Positions 26,141-40,640 of a stretch of 64,000 nucleotides of DNA are shown in pieces. Numbering within the stretch: the first letter of the stretch is position 1; each line of letters opens with the position of its first letter. The translations under genes were made by a program, and so were the position numbers. The notes under the pieces were generated by a model. That model searched no databases and was not told the origin of the DNA. It worked only from the letters and a program-made list of their open reading frames with translations. Source of the DNA: Cyanoderma ruficeps (lineage: Eukaryota > Chordata > Aves > Passeriformes > Timaliidae); contig VZDJ01000041.1 in the NCBI GenBank assembly GCA_008694505.1, positions 5,102,417 to 5,166,416 on the forward strand, written 5' to 3'.

Positions 26141-29100
26141 AGAAAAAGCATGTGTGTCACTAGGCAATGCTGCAAGACTTAATGGGAGACCTTGACAAAA
26201 GAGGGAATAAGCATGAGCAAAACTGAGGTTTTAAAATTAAGTTTAATTAATTTAAAGAATTAATTAATTAAAGAAACAGAATACATAGTTACCTAGAAAA
26301 AATAATTACATAATCAACCAGAAGATTAATCAGATGAAAACTAATGCTCAGTGGATCATACTGGGGAGCCTTGTGGTTTTGGATGTCAGTAATCCAGACA
26401 TCAGAACTGCACACCAAAGCAAAGACTTCCAAAATTTGTTACAGACTTCGAGGTAGTGAAAAAGAAAGGTTTTCAGGGAACCTGTTTCCAGCAGCCATCA
26501 TCCTCAATGCGCTTGCACCAGTATGATATAGTGACACGTGAGAAACATGGGAAAATAATACTTTATTACTCCTATTCTGTGACTCCATGTATACACTGCA
26601 GAAATAACTTTGGTTCCTTAGTTAATAGGTATTACTCTATTTTTTTTCTGAGGGCTGTTCACAGGAAATTCTGCCCTAAGATGCTACTTACCCTTTGTGC
26701 CCTGTCATATATGGCAAACTCATCTTGAGGAGACTAGCCTTGAGGGCTTTTCCTCTATTTGAATGAACCCATAAGCATGGCTCAGGTGAACCCAAATGAA
26801 CAGGTCATGAACACTGTTCACAAACACAAATTATGCTTCCTTATCCCTCAGTCTAGTTCTTGTAACACTCCTGAAAGCAGGCATATATATGCCACAGCTC
26901 CATTCATCTGAGCTCCTTGAAGATGTTTTCAGGAGCATGCAAGGAGGTCTCATTTTTTCTCAGAGATTTTTGCCTGATGTTAAGTCCCTTAGGATTGTTC
27001 ACATACCCAAGAGAATGCACTCTTCATCCAAAAAGATGTTTCACATTGAACTAGTACCTGAGCAGGATAGAATCAATACAACTACCAAAACAGCTTTCAT
27101 AGGAAGCATTAAGATAGCTGTAATTATCAGCAGTAAAAATCTTGTAGGGACTGAACCAAGCATTTCTTACACACACAACCAATCTCTTTATGTGTTCCTT
27201 AAGGTAATCTGGTAATTAAAATAAAACCCCAAAAGTATTCATACAGTGTTAGTACCCAGGTGAGAATACACTGCTATTCAGAAATGTTGTGTGGGATCCA
27301 GCTCGCCTAACTACAGATAACACCTCCTGAACTAAATATGCTAGGATTAATTATTGCTGAGAAGAGAAATAGACTCTTCTAAAATACAAACCCTCTCACT
27401 GGAAAGATGATGTCTAAAATAATCAGATTAATTAACTAAACTCCTCTAAATCTGCACATTTCTCTTCACTGATTGTAAAAGGAGCACTGAGCATAAGCTC
27501 AAATGTTGACATTGATGCTGTGAACAGCCACTGGCAGTGAAATGATTCTTCGTCTGTAAGTTCAAACCACATGCCAGCCTTCAAAAAGGTACATTTAGAA
27601 AGGCAGCATAAAATACCTACAAACCATACTTGTTTTTCAGTAGCCTTTGTGATCAAATCTGAAATGAAGAGTCAATGCAGTCTGCAATTGCTGCTCTACT
27701 TCTCTTGCTGAAGGTACTACCACAAAACACAGGCAAAATACCCCCTTGAAAAATTCTGACTATAGCCTGTTGGTCTGAAGCAGCAGACTCCCTACAGAAA
27801 TTCGGCTTTGCAAAATCTAATTTGTAGCTCCAATATCACGCTCACAGTCTCCACTACAGTAGAATAGCAACACCAGAAAGTACCATTCCTTCATTTTACC
27901 AAAAGTAATTGTTTTTGCACAGAACACCCAGAGCCTGAAAGTGTTTGTACAATTTCAGCCAAGAAATACACAAGAACTGTACAAAGCTGCTTTGAGTAAA
28001 GAGAAAATTGCTTTCTGAAGACTATTTAGATCTCTTTGATCTTTCTGTCTCCAGACTGCCAAAGGAATCTGGAGCAAGTGCTGGTTTGTGGATAGGGCAG
28101 AGGACACACAACTTCTGAAGAAGGCTGAGCAGTACCAGTAGGGCTGCCCTATGCTGTCACATGTGGTACAAGTTTCACTGGTAAGTCACGATAAGGAAGT
28201 GTCTTTCATGAACTCAAATAGTTGAGAATAAAATAAATATAGCTATGCTGTGCTGTGATCAACAACACTTTTTGATATTAAACCCTTTCCTTGGCTTATG
28301 GTCAGCTACTAAGTGTGTACCCACAGCAGTACTACCTGCCAGCCTGGGCTTTTTGCTCTCACAGAGAAGTTTTTATATGTCATGTCCACTAGCTGAATGA
28401 TTTTGTGATACTGAAATGTGATCAAGCAGGAAGTCCCAACAATAATACATATCAGCTTGTCCCATCCAGCCTTTGATATTAGGCAGGCTTTTTTACTACT
28501 ACACGTATCTTGCCTTCAATCTGTTATCAGCCATTTAATAAGGATCAGAATAAAACCCATCCAAGGAAATCTTTTCATCTTACGCTACCATCTGATTCTA
28601 ATATGGATGTGGAAAACTCTGGGATGGAAGCCAAATGTTAAATTTAATACAAAGGACTGGTATTTCAGTCCCATTTTATTTCGTGTGATAGCTCATTTTC
28701 AGCTCTGATACAAAAGCACTGAGGAAAATCTGAGACAAATATTACATGACAGGCAATGTTATTTAGAGGTATAGAGAAATATTTAGTGAGATCTTTCAGT
28801 TCTGACAAATGCAAAATCACAAAAAGATCTGGATATGTTCTAGGATTAATGCCACTCCAAATTTAATAAACATAATGGCATTTGAGGTGAAATAGAAATG
28901 AGTTCTCAGTGCTCATGCCCAAACTGCTTTGAATATATTGCAAAAATCTTAAAGATACCTTTTTTTTAGCTATGTTTACTACAAACTCTCATGTATAATC
29001 TCCACTTGTCAGGAACTGCCTGAGGGAGGTAATGAGATTAGAGAAAAAATTTCAATTATGCAGATCCTGCAGTTGCACTTGAAAGGTATTTTTAGGATAC

Positions 29101-32100
29101 TGAGACTGCATTTTTGAAAAAAAAAAGGTCAAGTTTTTCTTGCTCTAGGTGGGTCTGATGAACAGGAGTACATGCTTCTGTCAGGGACATGCTTTCGCTT
29201 AGCAAAATGAGGACTGCACTGTTAAAAATGGGAAGAAATGGAGGAAGTGGGGCTTGGGGCACCACCAGAGGGTGTGGAGGAATGCTCTGGAGAAGGCAAT
29301 TAGTGCTGCTGTCACCTCCAGCAAGTTCACCTAATGAAACACTGTGTTCAGCTGCGGGCATGGTCTAGGCTGCAAGGTGCCAGGGCCACATGCTGCAGAG
29401 ATTTAGAGGCTGAAGTCTCACTGCTCATGCTGAAGCCAGTAAGGTCCTGAGGAATGAGGAGCCACTAGCTCTGTGCTGGGGAGAGAGCCAGCCTGATGCA
29501 GAGGTCTCTCCTGGGACCACCTGCCAGCTGGCTGGCATGGTTCTTGGGACCATGAATATCCCCTTCCATGGGGTTGGAGATGGGAAGGACACTCTCCATT
29601 CTGGTTGTGAAGCTGAAACTGACCCAGAGAAAGACCTGGGCCTCCTTCTATCGAAAACTGTAGCACGAGGAAATGTGCATCTCCCTATCACTGGTGAAGG
29701 AAGCTCATCCACGCTAAGCTTTATCCTAGTGGTTCCAGTTAAAAACCAGGAGATGTTGACAACTTCTGGCCTGTGTGTACATCTGTACTTCCAGACCACT
29801 GCACAAACCAGGAGTTACAATGGTGCTGGTGAGTGTGGACAGGAAACAAAGCTGGATATAAATAGTATCACAGATACAGACCAGACGAAATAGAGTCACC
29901 CAGATAATAAAGATACAGAAAACACATGGGGCAAAGGCAGACAGTCACCGCTTCTGCATTTCTTTTTCTTCTGAACCTCCGTAGCTTTAGGTAGGAGACT
30001 CCAAGATGATACTGGAAAAATCAGAGGGATAGAAAACAAACTCACCTCAGCTGTGTCCCACTTGGCACAAATGGGAGGATGTAAGAAAGTCCACACAGGA
30101 GACAGCAGCAAAAAGGGCTGAGGCATTTCTGGGTGACCTGCAAAGCACCCAGCTGATTGCTCAGAACTGCCAAGGCCCAAAGTGCTTCATGGTTTTGTCT
30201 AAAGGACCCTTCTCCATGTATGTGTACTTCTTTGTGCATGACCAGAAGGATTTGTTGGAGTTTCAGAGAGACTTCTCCCCTGTGAAGTCAATACATTTTA
30301 ACACAAACCCAACTTTTTGGCTTTTGCTCCCTGCTATGTAAAAGGGACTTGGATGGAAATTGCACCTGAATCCAAAGTGCTGAAAAAGTCTCAATCAGTT
30401 GCTGCCTCATCCTACAAGAACAATGTCACAGGCAGTTCAGGAGACAGTTGAAGAGTCAGGGATATATTATGGCCCATCTTTCATCTAATACCTAATAAAT
30501 CTGTCTGTTGGGAAAGCTGTTTCTGCACCTGCTTCCAGCATTGCCTCTGTATTTTATCCATTTAAAGGACCATTTACATACTTGTTGGATAAGACACAAG
30601 GAGCCCTGGAATAGGAAATGGGAATCCGGCTATCTCTGAGCTGCACATTCTAATGTTGAGGTGCACAGACATACTCCATTTCTCTTGGTAAATCATTACA
30701 GAAAAAATATAAAGATTTCCCTGGGAAGGGTCAAGAATGCTTCCTAGCCTCCAGAACAGCACCTGCTTAAGAAAAAACTCTCCTGGGAATCAAGCAGTAT
30801 GCTGAAATCAAGCATGCAAGAGCCCTTGGCAGGAACAATGCTAGGAAAATGCTCTAATTTTTATATAATCACATCAGAAACATGTTGGCAAGTCTGGTCT
30901 TCAGACCCTGCATAACTGGAATGGGACTGTAAAAAGGAGTAACTGCTTGGGCATGCATCTGGCCTCAGCATCTCCTCCTGCCAGGTGTATGGAGTCCTTC
31001 GGCGATCTGGACTCAAGACACTAACTGTCGTTCACTTAACCCACTTACTATATCCTTGTCATGATTTCTGAAGAGTTCAAAGCAAACATTTCAGAGTCCA
31101 CTTTAATCATCTTTTCTGGCATCTGGAGAACAGTTCTTCCCTGAGAAGTGGTAAAGTTAGATTAAGAGGTTCTGCAAGCAGCAAACCAAAGAAGCCTAAC
31201 TTCCCCCCATGATGTGAATCCTACAGCTGACTTCAGGTCTTCTCCAGCTGCTTACCTGTTCTCAAGACACTCAAGAAACTGCTCCTTTTCTCAACAGCAA
31301 ACAGACAGACTTCCTGATGTTTGGCAAGAGGTTCAGAAGCTACTAGGGGTACATGCATACACACAACACCCCATCGTAGAGGAGTGCATGGCCCTGGTTC
31401 CTAGAGGAAATTAAAGAGACTCTGAAGCTCCTCAGAACCATCATGGCCAATGTGCCATCAGTGGCATGTGGGGCACTTCAGCTAAAGGAAAACATACATA
31501 ATAATGAATCTAGCGTGAGGTTCTGCTTCCCTCCAGCCCACTCATTCAACTAGCCTGAGTCACAGGCCCAACACTGGGTACAGAAGGGGTACAACCATTC
31601 TGTGCTGGGTACAACGCAGTACAGCATGGTTGCCAAGGCTGTGTGTTTTGGCAGCTGTGCTGTGTTACAGAAATTATTTACTGACTGAATGTCACAATAG
31701 TAAACAACTTGCACATAAACAGGTATATTTGCTTTAGAGTAAAATTCCCTTGGTGTGAGCACAATAGTGAGAGTGTGTCATGAACAAAGACAACACTTGG
31801 CAGATCAGATTGGGAAAGGCTTTTATGAGCAGCAAGTAGGGGTTGCAGAACCTGAACTGAAGGATGCTACGTAACACTCCAACTAATGGAGCACTGGAGA
31901 TTTCTAGGAGCTGAAACCCCCCTCAGCTGCCAGAGATGCTGGATGAAAGGGACAGCGAAGAAGCATTTTGAGGGATCCCAGTAAACACTACAGATCATTG
32001 AACTAAAACACAAGTCTATGGTGGAGATCTTGGTGAGAAAGATGGAATAAAGAGAAGTTGTTGGGTAACTGCAAGGGATGGCTTGGCTTGATTTGTTAGA

Positions 32101-35100
32101 AAAGAAGAGGAGAGGTTACGGTAAATCTCCATTTGTACAGCTGTTCTACTGCGTTCTTGTTCAGCTGTTCTCTCCCAACACTATATTAACAGGCGAAACT
32201 GCAGGCAAATGCCTGTCCTCTTCCTATATCACATTCAAATTCATAAGCCAACCTGCAGACATGAATGACTGGAGTGCCAGACAGGAAATTATAACACTGG
32301 ATATACAGTACCCTGCAGGTCTTCATGGAGGTTCCAGCACTTAGTCCCTCCTGCGCAAGTCAAAAATTATCAGGAAGCATTAGAAGGTTATTTCATTTCA
32401 GTGAACTTTAGGATTTAACTTGGGATCTCTTTATACACAAGAAACAAGTTCAAATTTCTAATCAGTGAAAAAGAGTAAAGCAGATTATCCAGAAACCAAC
32501 TCCGACTACATAATTTGGGTGTTATTATCTTGTTGTCATTGCTGCTAATTAAACACCAGACTGATTCAAAGGCCGAGAAGGGAACATTAGTATTTTGCAA
32601 CAGCTTCAAACAATCACGCTCCAGAGAACATGGGAAAAAGTATTTCTCTTCTAGGTATTAGCACATACATGTCTTCTATTCATCTGCAAACAGCATGGAT
32701 AACTCAGCCCATCCAAAGTGTACTCCGACCCACCAGGCCTGCCTCCAGCTTTCAGTGGGTTTTAAAGAATGTTTGACCAAGGAGTGAGAAAAAGTGAACT
32801 GTACTATTTGTATATATATCCAGTATCCAGACAGATACTGGACCCCATTAGAGATATCTTTCCATATATAAAGTTAATACACTCAGCTTGAATTCTCTTA
32901 CAAAAGAGTAAAATAACTTTGAGAAGTTGTATAGTCTTTTCCTGCTTTTTGCATGTGCATAACTGTTTCTGTCTCTCCTGCCAAATGTGAGCAGTGAGTC
33001 ACATAGGTAGCTGTTCCACTTGTTTGTGCTGTTTGTCCCCTCTGAAAGCTCCTGCTGACTACCAAAGAGATGCTGACCTCCTTCATCCCATTTCAGACTA
33101 CTGGAAAACATCATCTGATGATGACTACCAAGCAAGAGCTGATCACTGTTCTCTGCTTGGGAAATCCAGATTCTTCCTCCCACAGAGTTGACTCAGCATG
33201 TGGAAATCCTGGTTATCAAAAACCTGCACCTTTGTAGAAACAACACGTCCAATATCTTCTTAGGAATATATACAATCTTCCCTTGTGCAATCCATTCAAA
33301 TCTTGGGCTGTTTGAGAGCAACCTATAGAATGGAATCTGTACAGTAAACACATTGAAAGAAAAACACCCAAAATAGAGCTTTAGAAAGCTGTGTATTTTT
33401 TTCCAGCTGACCACGTTACAGTAAAACAAATCTAACGGAGAACTTTATGTTTGTTTGAGTAGTCATGCTTCACAGTTTCTCTAACTTGGTAACTTCTGAT
33501 CTGATGAATGCAAATATTATATACAGAATTTGCATGAATAAAACCAACTTCTGTCAATTAGTGATCATAAAACACTTACTCATAAGCATACCTCTGTTGT
33601 AGTAATTTACATTTCAATGTAAACATTTCAATCAAATCTATGGCACTTCCCTGAAGTGAAGCATTATCCACCCAAGGAACCAAACTCAGCTCCTTCCTGC
33701 CGAAAGCTTGCTGAGACTCTGCATTAGTGGTGTAATTAAAAAGTACATATATCTTCATTTGTTGGCAGCTCTTCTCCTCTGTGAGCTCTGAAACACCACA
33801 CTTTGTGACATTAAGTACATTTTGGGTATTAGGGTAAGAAAAACAGCACAAAATTTTGTAAATCTACAGGCAATCCAAGAACACAAATGTTTCTATTTTG
33901 GCTCAATACCAGCAGCTAATTCATATATTCTCTATCACTTGCTAAGGACTGCCTAGTAGCTGCAGATGTGGAAGCAGACTGCTAAAATCTGAAACATAAA
34001 CATTCAGATTTCATGACAAAAGTTTTCAGTTGTATTCCCACTATTCAGTTTCAGTTTTCCTGAATATTTTTTAATCTCTCCTACAGGTTTTGTACCTCTA
34101 CAGATCTCTGCTATACTGACAGTCTTCAGTACTAATCTATATTAAACAGATTGTCAGAGAAGTCTGTAAATTAATTAATTCTCTCTTCAATTTCCATCCT
34201 TTTCAAGACATAGGGAGCGATTCCTGTGTTTAAGAAACTGAAAGAGATTAGGTTTTCACATCTTTGTCCAGAGTTTACTGGAAAGAGCAAGGAGGAAGTT
34301 TCAGAAGTTAATAGCGTGGCTGTTACTATGTCTCCCATGCAAAATTTTAATTACAAACCCACACAGTATTTCTCTGCTGCTACATACCATGAGATCAAAT
34401 AATTAATTTCACAAATAAATGGCAGATGCAGATGCATGCAAGGAAAAGAGCACCTATGCAAAGTAAACAGAAACACAACATACTATAATGTCGACTCCCT
34501 TTTCAGGCAGGATGACCCTACATACAGGCAGGACTGGATTTAGTCGTACTGTGGCTTTATACCTTGCATTTTATATTGCTCTAGACACTGAAGTAGAAGT
34601 AAAATTTGCTTGATATTTCCTATTTCTATATTGTTATACATAAGTGAGCAATATGAGCACCAAAACCACAGCTAATGATGGCATCTTTGCAGTGTACCTT
34701 TGATATAAATGCATGAACAGGTTCAGCATGCAGCAATACACTAAGGGAAAAAAGAAATATCTACTCAATTGTTAGGTTCTGAGGAACATTCAAGCTTTCA
34801 GGAACTACTAGACAGCACAAAGACACCTGATAGTCTGAAAGAGTAGAGATGAGAGTTTTTGTTTTACAGGCCAGCAGTCACACCAACAGTCAACCTTACA
34901 AATAATGCTGAAAAAAATCAAATTCTGAAGTATGTCACTGCATTTCTATATAGTTTTCAATGCTCTGCAGCTCCTAGTGAATTAAATGGTGTTTGATAAT
35001 ACAGAACTTTCAACCATTAATGACAGATCTGAAGCCCACAGAGCCATAATTTCTTTGTCAAGTTTCTTCTCCATGCTATCGCAAATAGAAATAAATGATC

Positions 35101-35260
35101 AGCAGGTGATCGTATGGAGTTGTGATGATCATAAAATACATTCATATGTGTTGTAGACTACTCCTGGTATCATAGGAGGCAAATGTTTACCCATGTGGGT
35201 TGGGCAGCTCTGACAGATTAACTCACCCACTCTAAGTGAAAAACAAAGCTAACTGGAGCA

Positions 35261-35345
35261 ATTAATGATTGTTTTGTCAGCGAGGTGACAAAATCATCAC
35301 ACGACTTTTGTCACGGGATTGGAAGCTAACTTCTTTTGACAGACA
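35261..35345. promoter_or_regulatory. Candidate intronic regulatory element: clustered TGTCA/TGACA motifs
   Basis: Four copies of the TALE-homeodomain (MEIS/PREP-type) core TGTCA or its reverse complement lie at 35275-35279, 35286-35290, 35309-35313 and 35337-35341, next to a homeodomain-like TTAATGATT at 35262. The first two copies sit in imperfect inverted arms around an 8-base spacer. The motif positions are directly visible; enhancer activity is inference. Confidence 0.3.
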
Positions 35346-36605
35346 TTACTTGAATGCTTATTTCAACAAGCCTGAGCTGTGTTTCAAAGAGCTGAGGTAA
35401 GTGTTAATCCTGGGACTCCTTTCCATGAAAGAATCAAAGACTCCTTAGGTTTTTAATCTGCTGAGTACAATAAGTGAGCAAACTTTTTTTACTAGTAACT
35501 TTCCTATCAAGAAATCTTTCTAAAGGCTGCAGCATTTCAGCAATAAAATCATGTGCTTGAACTTTAGCTATCAATATTCCTTTCATGCAACAACAACAAC
35601 AGTGATACTTGCCAGTATGAAGGACTGTTTTCTTCTAAAACAAAACTAGTCACACATGTTTCCCTTGCAGGATTCAAACCAAATGTGACAATGAGCCATT
35701 ATATTTAGCCTTGATAGAACTATTCCTTTCCCCTCAAGACTTTTTTTTCTTCAAGTTGGCTCTTCTTTTCACTTTGGCTTGAGTCATTAGAAATATCAGA
35801 ATCAAAGATCCGCACAACAGATGGAGCTCAGTTATGAAGAATGCCCTTGGCTGGTGTGGATCTTTGTCTGGCAGGTGTCAAACCAAAACTAATACTGTGC
35901 ATATTATAGCAAAGTGAGACTGCACTTCTTCCTGACCACAAACATATATTAATAGAACAAGCCACGCAGAGCTAAAACAGTACTATCATTCTGCTGAATC
36001 CTCCATTGCTTGGCTTTTATTTAAGCACTTACATCCATGCAAAACATGTAAACAAAGTGCAACAGGTTAATTTAGTGTCTTTTAAAGACATTTTGCATAG
36101 GTGTAAAAGACTACACAAAATGCCATAAGCAACATGGACATAGACCCCTCCTGGTTTCTTTTTTTCCTCCATTTTTTGTATCAGTGCTCTACATGCTTAT
36201 GAACTTTAGTAGACTTTTTGACATTTCAAAATCCACAGGAAAAAATTATATTGATACTGAAATACACTGCTCAGCTACCATCACTTGCTATGCCTGGCTT
36301 GCCAAATGTGATTCAACAGCCTGAGACAGAAGACTCAGAGCTTTCCATAGGTGTCAGGAAGGAGAGCTTCAGATGGCATCACCTGCTTCTCTCCATTTCC
36401 AGATGAATGGGAGGCTTAGCATCACAACCAACCCTCTCAAGTGCCAAGTAGGGCAAAGATACGAAAGAAACCAGTTTGGAATCTTATGGCTGGTCTTACA
36501 GATTCATACTGTCCAACAGCAATTTTAGCTGTCCAATAGGGCCACAATTTTAGAAAGTCACAGTCACAAGACTTTTAGTTATTGTAAAGCAAATGTGAGA
36601 ATTTA

Positions 36606-36641
36606 TTTGTGTGTGTGCACATATATATATATATATGTATA
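36606..36641. repeat. Dinucleotide microsatellite (GT)n-(AT)n
   Basis: A short GT run is followed by an uninterrupted AT run and ATGTATAC. It is probably polymorphic. Confidence 0.95.
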
Positions 36642-37828
36642 CACAAACCCCCTAATTTTTCAAAATCTTAATTAAAATTTATGAAAGTCTTAGATATATG
36701 CAAGTCAAATTAATTCCCTTTTAAAAATTTCATTTCCTCAAATTCAGGCTACGGATCTGTCACGTGACCCTGGTATGAAAAGGGTGAAAATAGGAACGTG
36801 GGTGAAGTAATTTTCAAAACCAAGGTCCTAACTCAGAGAGCGCGTTACATCAGCAGGGATGGGATGAGCACTCCTTTCTGCCCCTTGAGTCAGCACTGAC
36901 ACAACACCCCGCACCATGTGCTCAGCGGGGGGGGGCTCATGGCTGCTCTGTGACATGGCTGGTGCCAGGTGACACAACACGCTGATCCTCTGCAGTCGTC
37001 AAGAGATCCCAAGACAGCACGGAAAATAAGGAGATGACTCACAGCTGCAACCATGCACTCGAGGGCTGAGGACCCAATTGCTGTTCTAGTCATTCAGGAA
37101 TAGCATTTTGCCAAAGGAACTGAAGTCAGTTTGGAATGAAAAAAGAAATTAGCAAACATCTGCATTACTTCTGCTATTCGTAGAAGATTTGTGCTAGTAT
37201 TAGTGGGACGATTCATACGTAAAACGTAAACATCTGAAAGAATATTTTGCTTAAACAATTAATTTTCATGTCTCATGCATAGAGAACATTTTCCCTCATA
37301 GTTTTTTATTCTACTAGCTGCCAGACTTTGATCCAGAATTGAAATTTTAATCATTTTGGCTTTTGTAAATAAAAAATCAGAAATGAAAATGTTTTAACAC
37401 CAGAATCAAAAGGCTGGAAGATTGACAGACCATAAAAGATTTTTTTAACTTGGTTTGGGATTTTTGCACAGCAATGTTTAATCTAAGTAAGATTGAAACA
37501 AAACCAAAAGGCAAAACTAAAAACTAGACAAATCTCCTCTGTCCCACAGATGCAGAAATACAAGTGATGATTGTGTTCCTGAAGGAACCAAACCTGAAAT
37601 CCTGCTACAAACAAGAGAGAAGGGTTGTTGTTTCCTTGACAACTGTTCCTGACATCACAGGAACCTCTTAGAAGTAACAATGGAAATGGAAATCCAATCT
37701 TAAAAAAGGATTTTTTCTTTGCTTAAGCAAACATCTTTTAGGTTCTACAAACTCAGAAACAAAGAAACCAAGAAGCTTTTTTCATAATGCTGAATATTTT
37801 AGCACCAGAACTGTAAACCTCAACATCT

Positions 37829-37871
37829 TTTCCTTCCTTCCTTCCTTCCTTCCTTCCTTCCTTCCTTCCTN
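37829..37871. repeat. Tetranucleotide microsatellite (TTCC)n ending in an N
   Basis: About ten TTCC units end in a single N at 37871. As at 12931, the N falls at a simple repeat and probably reflects unresolved repeat length. Confidence 0.95.
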
Positions 37872-40603
37872 CACCTTGAAATGGACTTTCTAATTGATTT
37901 GAGGGTTAGATAGAGTTAAGCATTTTGACCTGCACATCCAAGAGGTAGCCTAATTTTGTGTGTGCCCTCCTCAGAGAAGAGGTGAATGACCTGGTGATGT
38001 GAGGTTAACACATTCTGCAGAAGCGGCCTCAGGTTCCCCTTTGCGGAAATGCACCACACCACATCAGCACACGAAAACCCAGCCATGCTGTGTACAAACC
38101 ACACAGCGCCCACCCACCTAACTGGGCCTTCCACTTGCACTTCAGTGTGGGGAAATATCCTAATGACAAAGGGTTCATGTGCAAGTCTACACAGAAATTT
38201 GCTGCAAGTCTTTCTTGTTCTCTGATCTTGGGAGATTTGAGCTTTCTAAGTCTTACAGAGCCTCAAAGCTGTATGCTAAAGGCACAAGACTGGCCTATTT
38301 AAGTATCTTTTTTCAGTTTTGCTGATTGAAAGTGGAGGCTTCTTATCTACTCAAGAGGTTGACAAGAACATGAAGTTACTGCTATAACTCAGGCTTTTCA
38401 AGACATGCTATTTTCTAGGCATTACATAGTGATATTTATACTTTATTTGAGACATTTGAGAACTTCAGGCACCCCTTGAAAAATCCTTGCTTGAGGCAGT
38501 TTGGCATTCATACTTGTATAAAGGTTTTTATGTCCAAAATTGCCAAGTAAATGTGAATAGTCAAGCTGAAAACTATCAAGAGCCTTACTGTTTTCAGGAA
38601 GCTCTGTGCAGGCAGATTGCGAGACTTGGGACAAGAATCCTTGGATCACCTCAAGAAGCCACATCTCCTTTTTAAACCATTCAGGTCTAAAGCATTTGAC
38701 AAAGACACTCAACAGACCCCCTCTGTAAACCAAGCAAGGAAAGTAGACGACATTTTTAATACGGTTCTTTGTGTCATGCAAGTATTTCCACATGAAAGTA
38801 GAGAAACTCAGTCAACCAAAGATGCCTGTGTCTGTAAGTAAGGCAGTAGCACAGCTTTTACAGGGAGCAAGTCTGTTTGGAACAGCTGAACAAAAGCTTG
38901 ATGAAGGAATTTCAAACGACATAGAAAATTGTCTCAGAGACACAACTGAAAAAATATTGTAGCTCTGTAAACCCACAGAATGCTCTTTTAAAGATCCTAA
39001 GGAATATAGCTTGAGAATATCTATCACATAAGATCAGAGCTACATGCAGGGACAACAGGAGGCAACTGAAGCAATCTGCAGCACAGCTCTAGTGCTCATC
39101 AGCCTCTGACCCTGAGAGAAAAGATAATTACTGCACGAATGTGCACATTAGACCAAATCAGAAAGCGCAGGGAAATACATATCTCTGCTAGAAAGAGAAG
39201 GTGAGAACTCCTCAGGTTTTACACAGTGGTCTACAGCTCTGTATGTCCCAATCCAACATACTTTCTTCAACTGACAACACAGTTGTGGCTTTAATTTTGA
39301 AGTTTTAATTTTTCTATGGGAATCATTAAATATAACATCTTTGTCCTGTTGAACAGAAAAACAAATCCATCTCTATTTTTTTATTCCTCTGCAGCCTTAA
39401 TTTAATTGTGCAACATTTGCTTTAGAAACATATTTGAAGATGTTTCAAATATGACCTCATTTATACACCATCCCAGGCTTTCCAGGAACTCTGAACCATC
39501 AGCCTCCTATCCTTTCTCGTATCTGAACTACTGTATTTTATGGCTTCCATGCTACACTGTCTGGATGCTCCCCGTGTGACTGGGAGCAAGATGCTCTGCT
39601 AAATACAAACACTTAGGGAGGGGAGTTTGCAGTGTCAGCTCTGGGTTGGGAAAAAGGCTTTGTATGTATTAGGCTATGTACAGAGTTTGCTATGATTGTG
39701 TTCAAATAACTCCAAAGAGCTGGGCTTACACAGGTGAAAAAGGAAGAGCACCAGAGGGGCCAACAGCCCAGAAGCTCTTCTAGCCTGGATTTCCTATTCA
39801 TGACCACAGCTTTGAAAGGTGCCCATCTTCAGATGCTGATGGAGCCCTTTTAATCTAAGAAGCTAATTGATCAGGTTGCAGAAAAATAAATAACAGGTTG
39901 TCCCAAATAATCTTGAGCATATTGGAACATGGAAATTCCACTAAGGTACTGATAACAGAAGGGAGCAGACAACCAAAGGGGTGAGTTGCTATTTGAGCTA
40001 GAAAGGCTGAAATGTTATGGAAACAAATAGGTACATAGCTGCACCACACCTCTACTCTGCTGGCTGTTTCACATGAAATTTTAAGGCATTGGGTTTAATA
40101 TGGAAAAACATACCTTTGATTCAAATTCTGATGTCTGCATTTACACAAAGTAATAGTTTTTCCAGGACAGTTCACAATGGAGATTCCCTTTGGTCTCTTA
40201 ACACTGACTGAGTCTATTCCCACCTTCTGCCACCTTCTCAATCTCTCTTCTCTTCCCTGCCTCATGTTGCAATTGCTGGAGGATTCTGGAGCTGGGACAA
40301 TGTACTACCACCATGTCCACCCACCACAGAAAGGCAGCTGGTCTGTTCCCCAACCCATGCTGGGCATGCATGCAGCCCTCCAACTGGATATGTGTCTGTC
40401 AAAGGTATGTCACAAGTTTTTCCGTGACAAAAATCTCCTCCTACTTTAAAAAACGCATTCATTTTTTTCCTCTTCCTTCTCCAATTTTTTGTCTCCTTCC
40501 CCTGCTTTTTGAGAAGGAAAGAGAGTGACAGGGAGAATAATGATTTCCTCAGCTTCTGTTGGAAAACCCCACAAAAATTTTCCACCAGGAGTGAATTTTT
40601 TCT

Positions 40604-40640
40604 GGTTTGGTTTGTTTCGGTTTGGTTTGGTTTGGGTTTT
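40604..40640. repeat. Simple repeat (GGTTT)n
   Basis: An imperfect pentanucleotide run of GGTTT with one TTTCGG interruption, followed by a T run. Confidence 0.85.

Noticed and set aside
26107..26167. Extension of the CRADD frame upstream of 26106
   Set aside because: This part translates the polypyrimidine tract (Phe/Ser-rich) and is intronic. The acceptor AG at 26108-26107 sets the exon start.
26889..27215. 108-codon plus-strand frame close to the CRADD exon
   Set aside because: I considered an antisense gene, but there is no domain, and the last part turns into AT-rich translation.
33576..33851. 91-codon minus-strand frame, considered as an alternative CRADD exon
   Set aside because: It shows no CARD or death-domain pattern and no clear splice sites at its ends.
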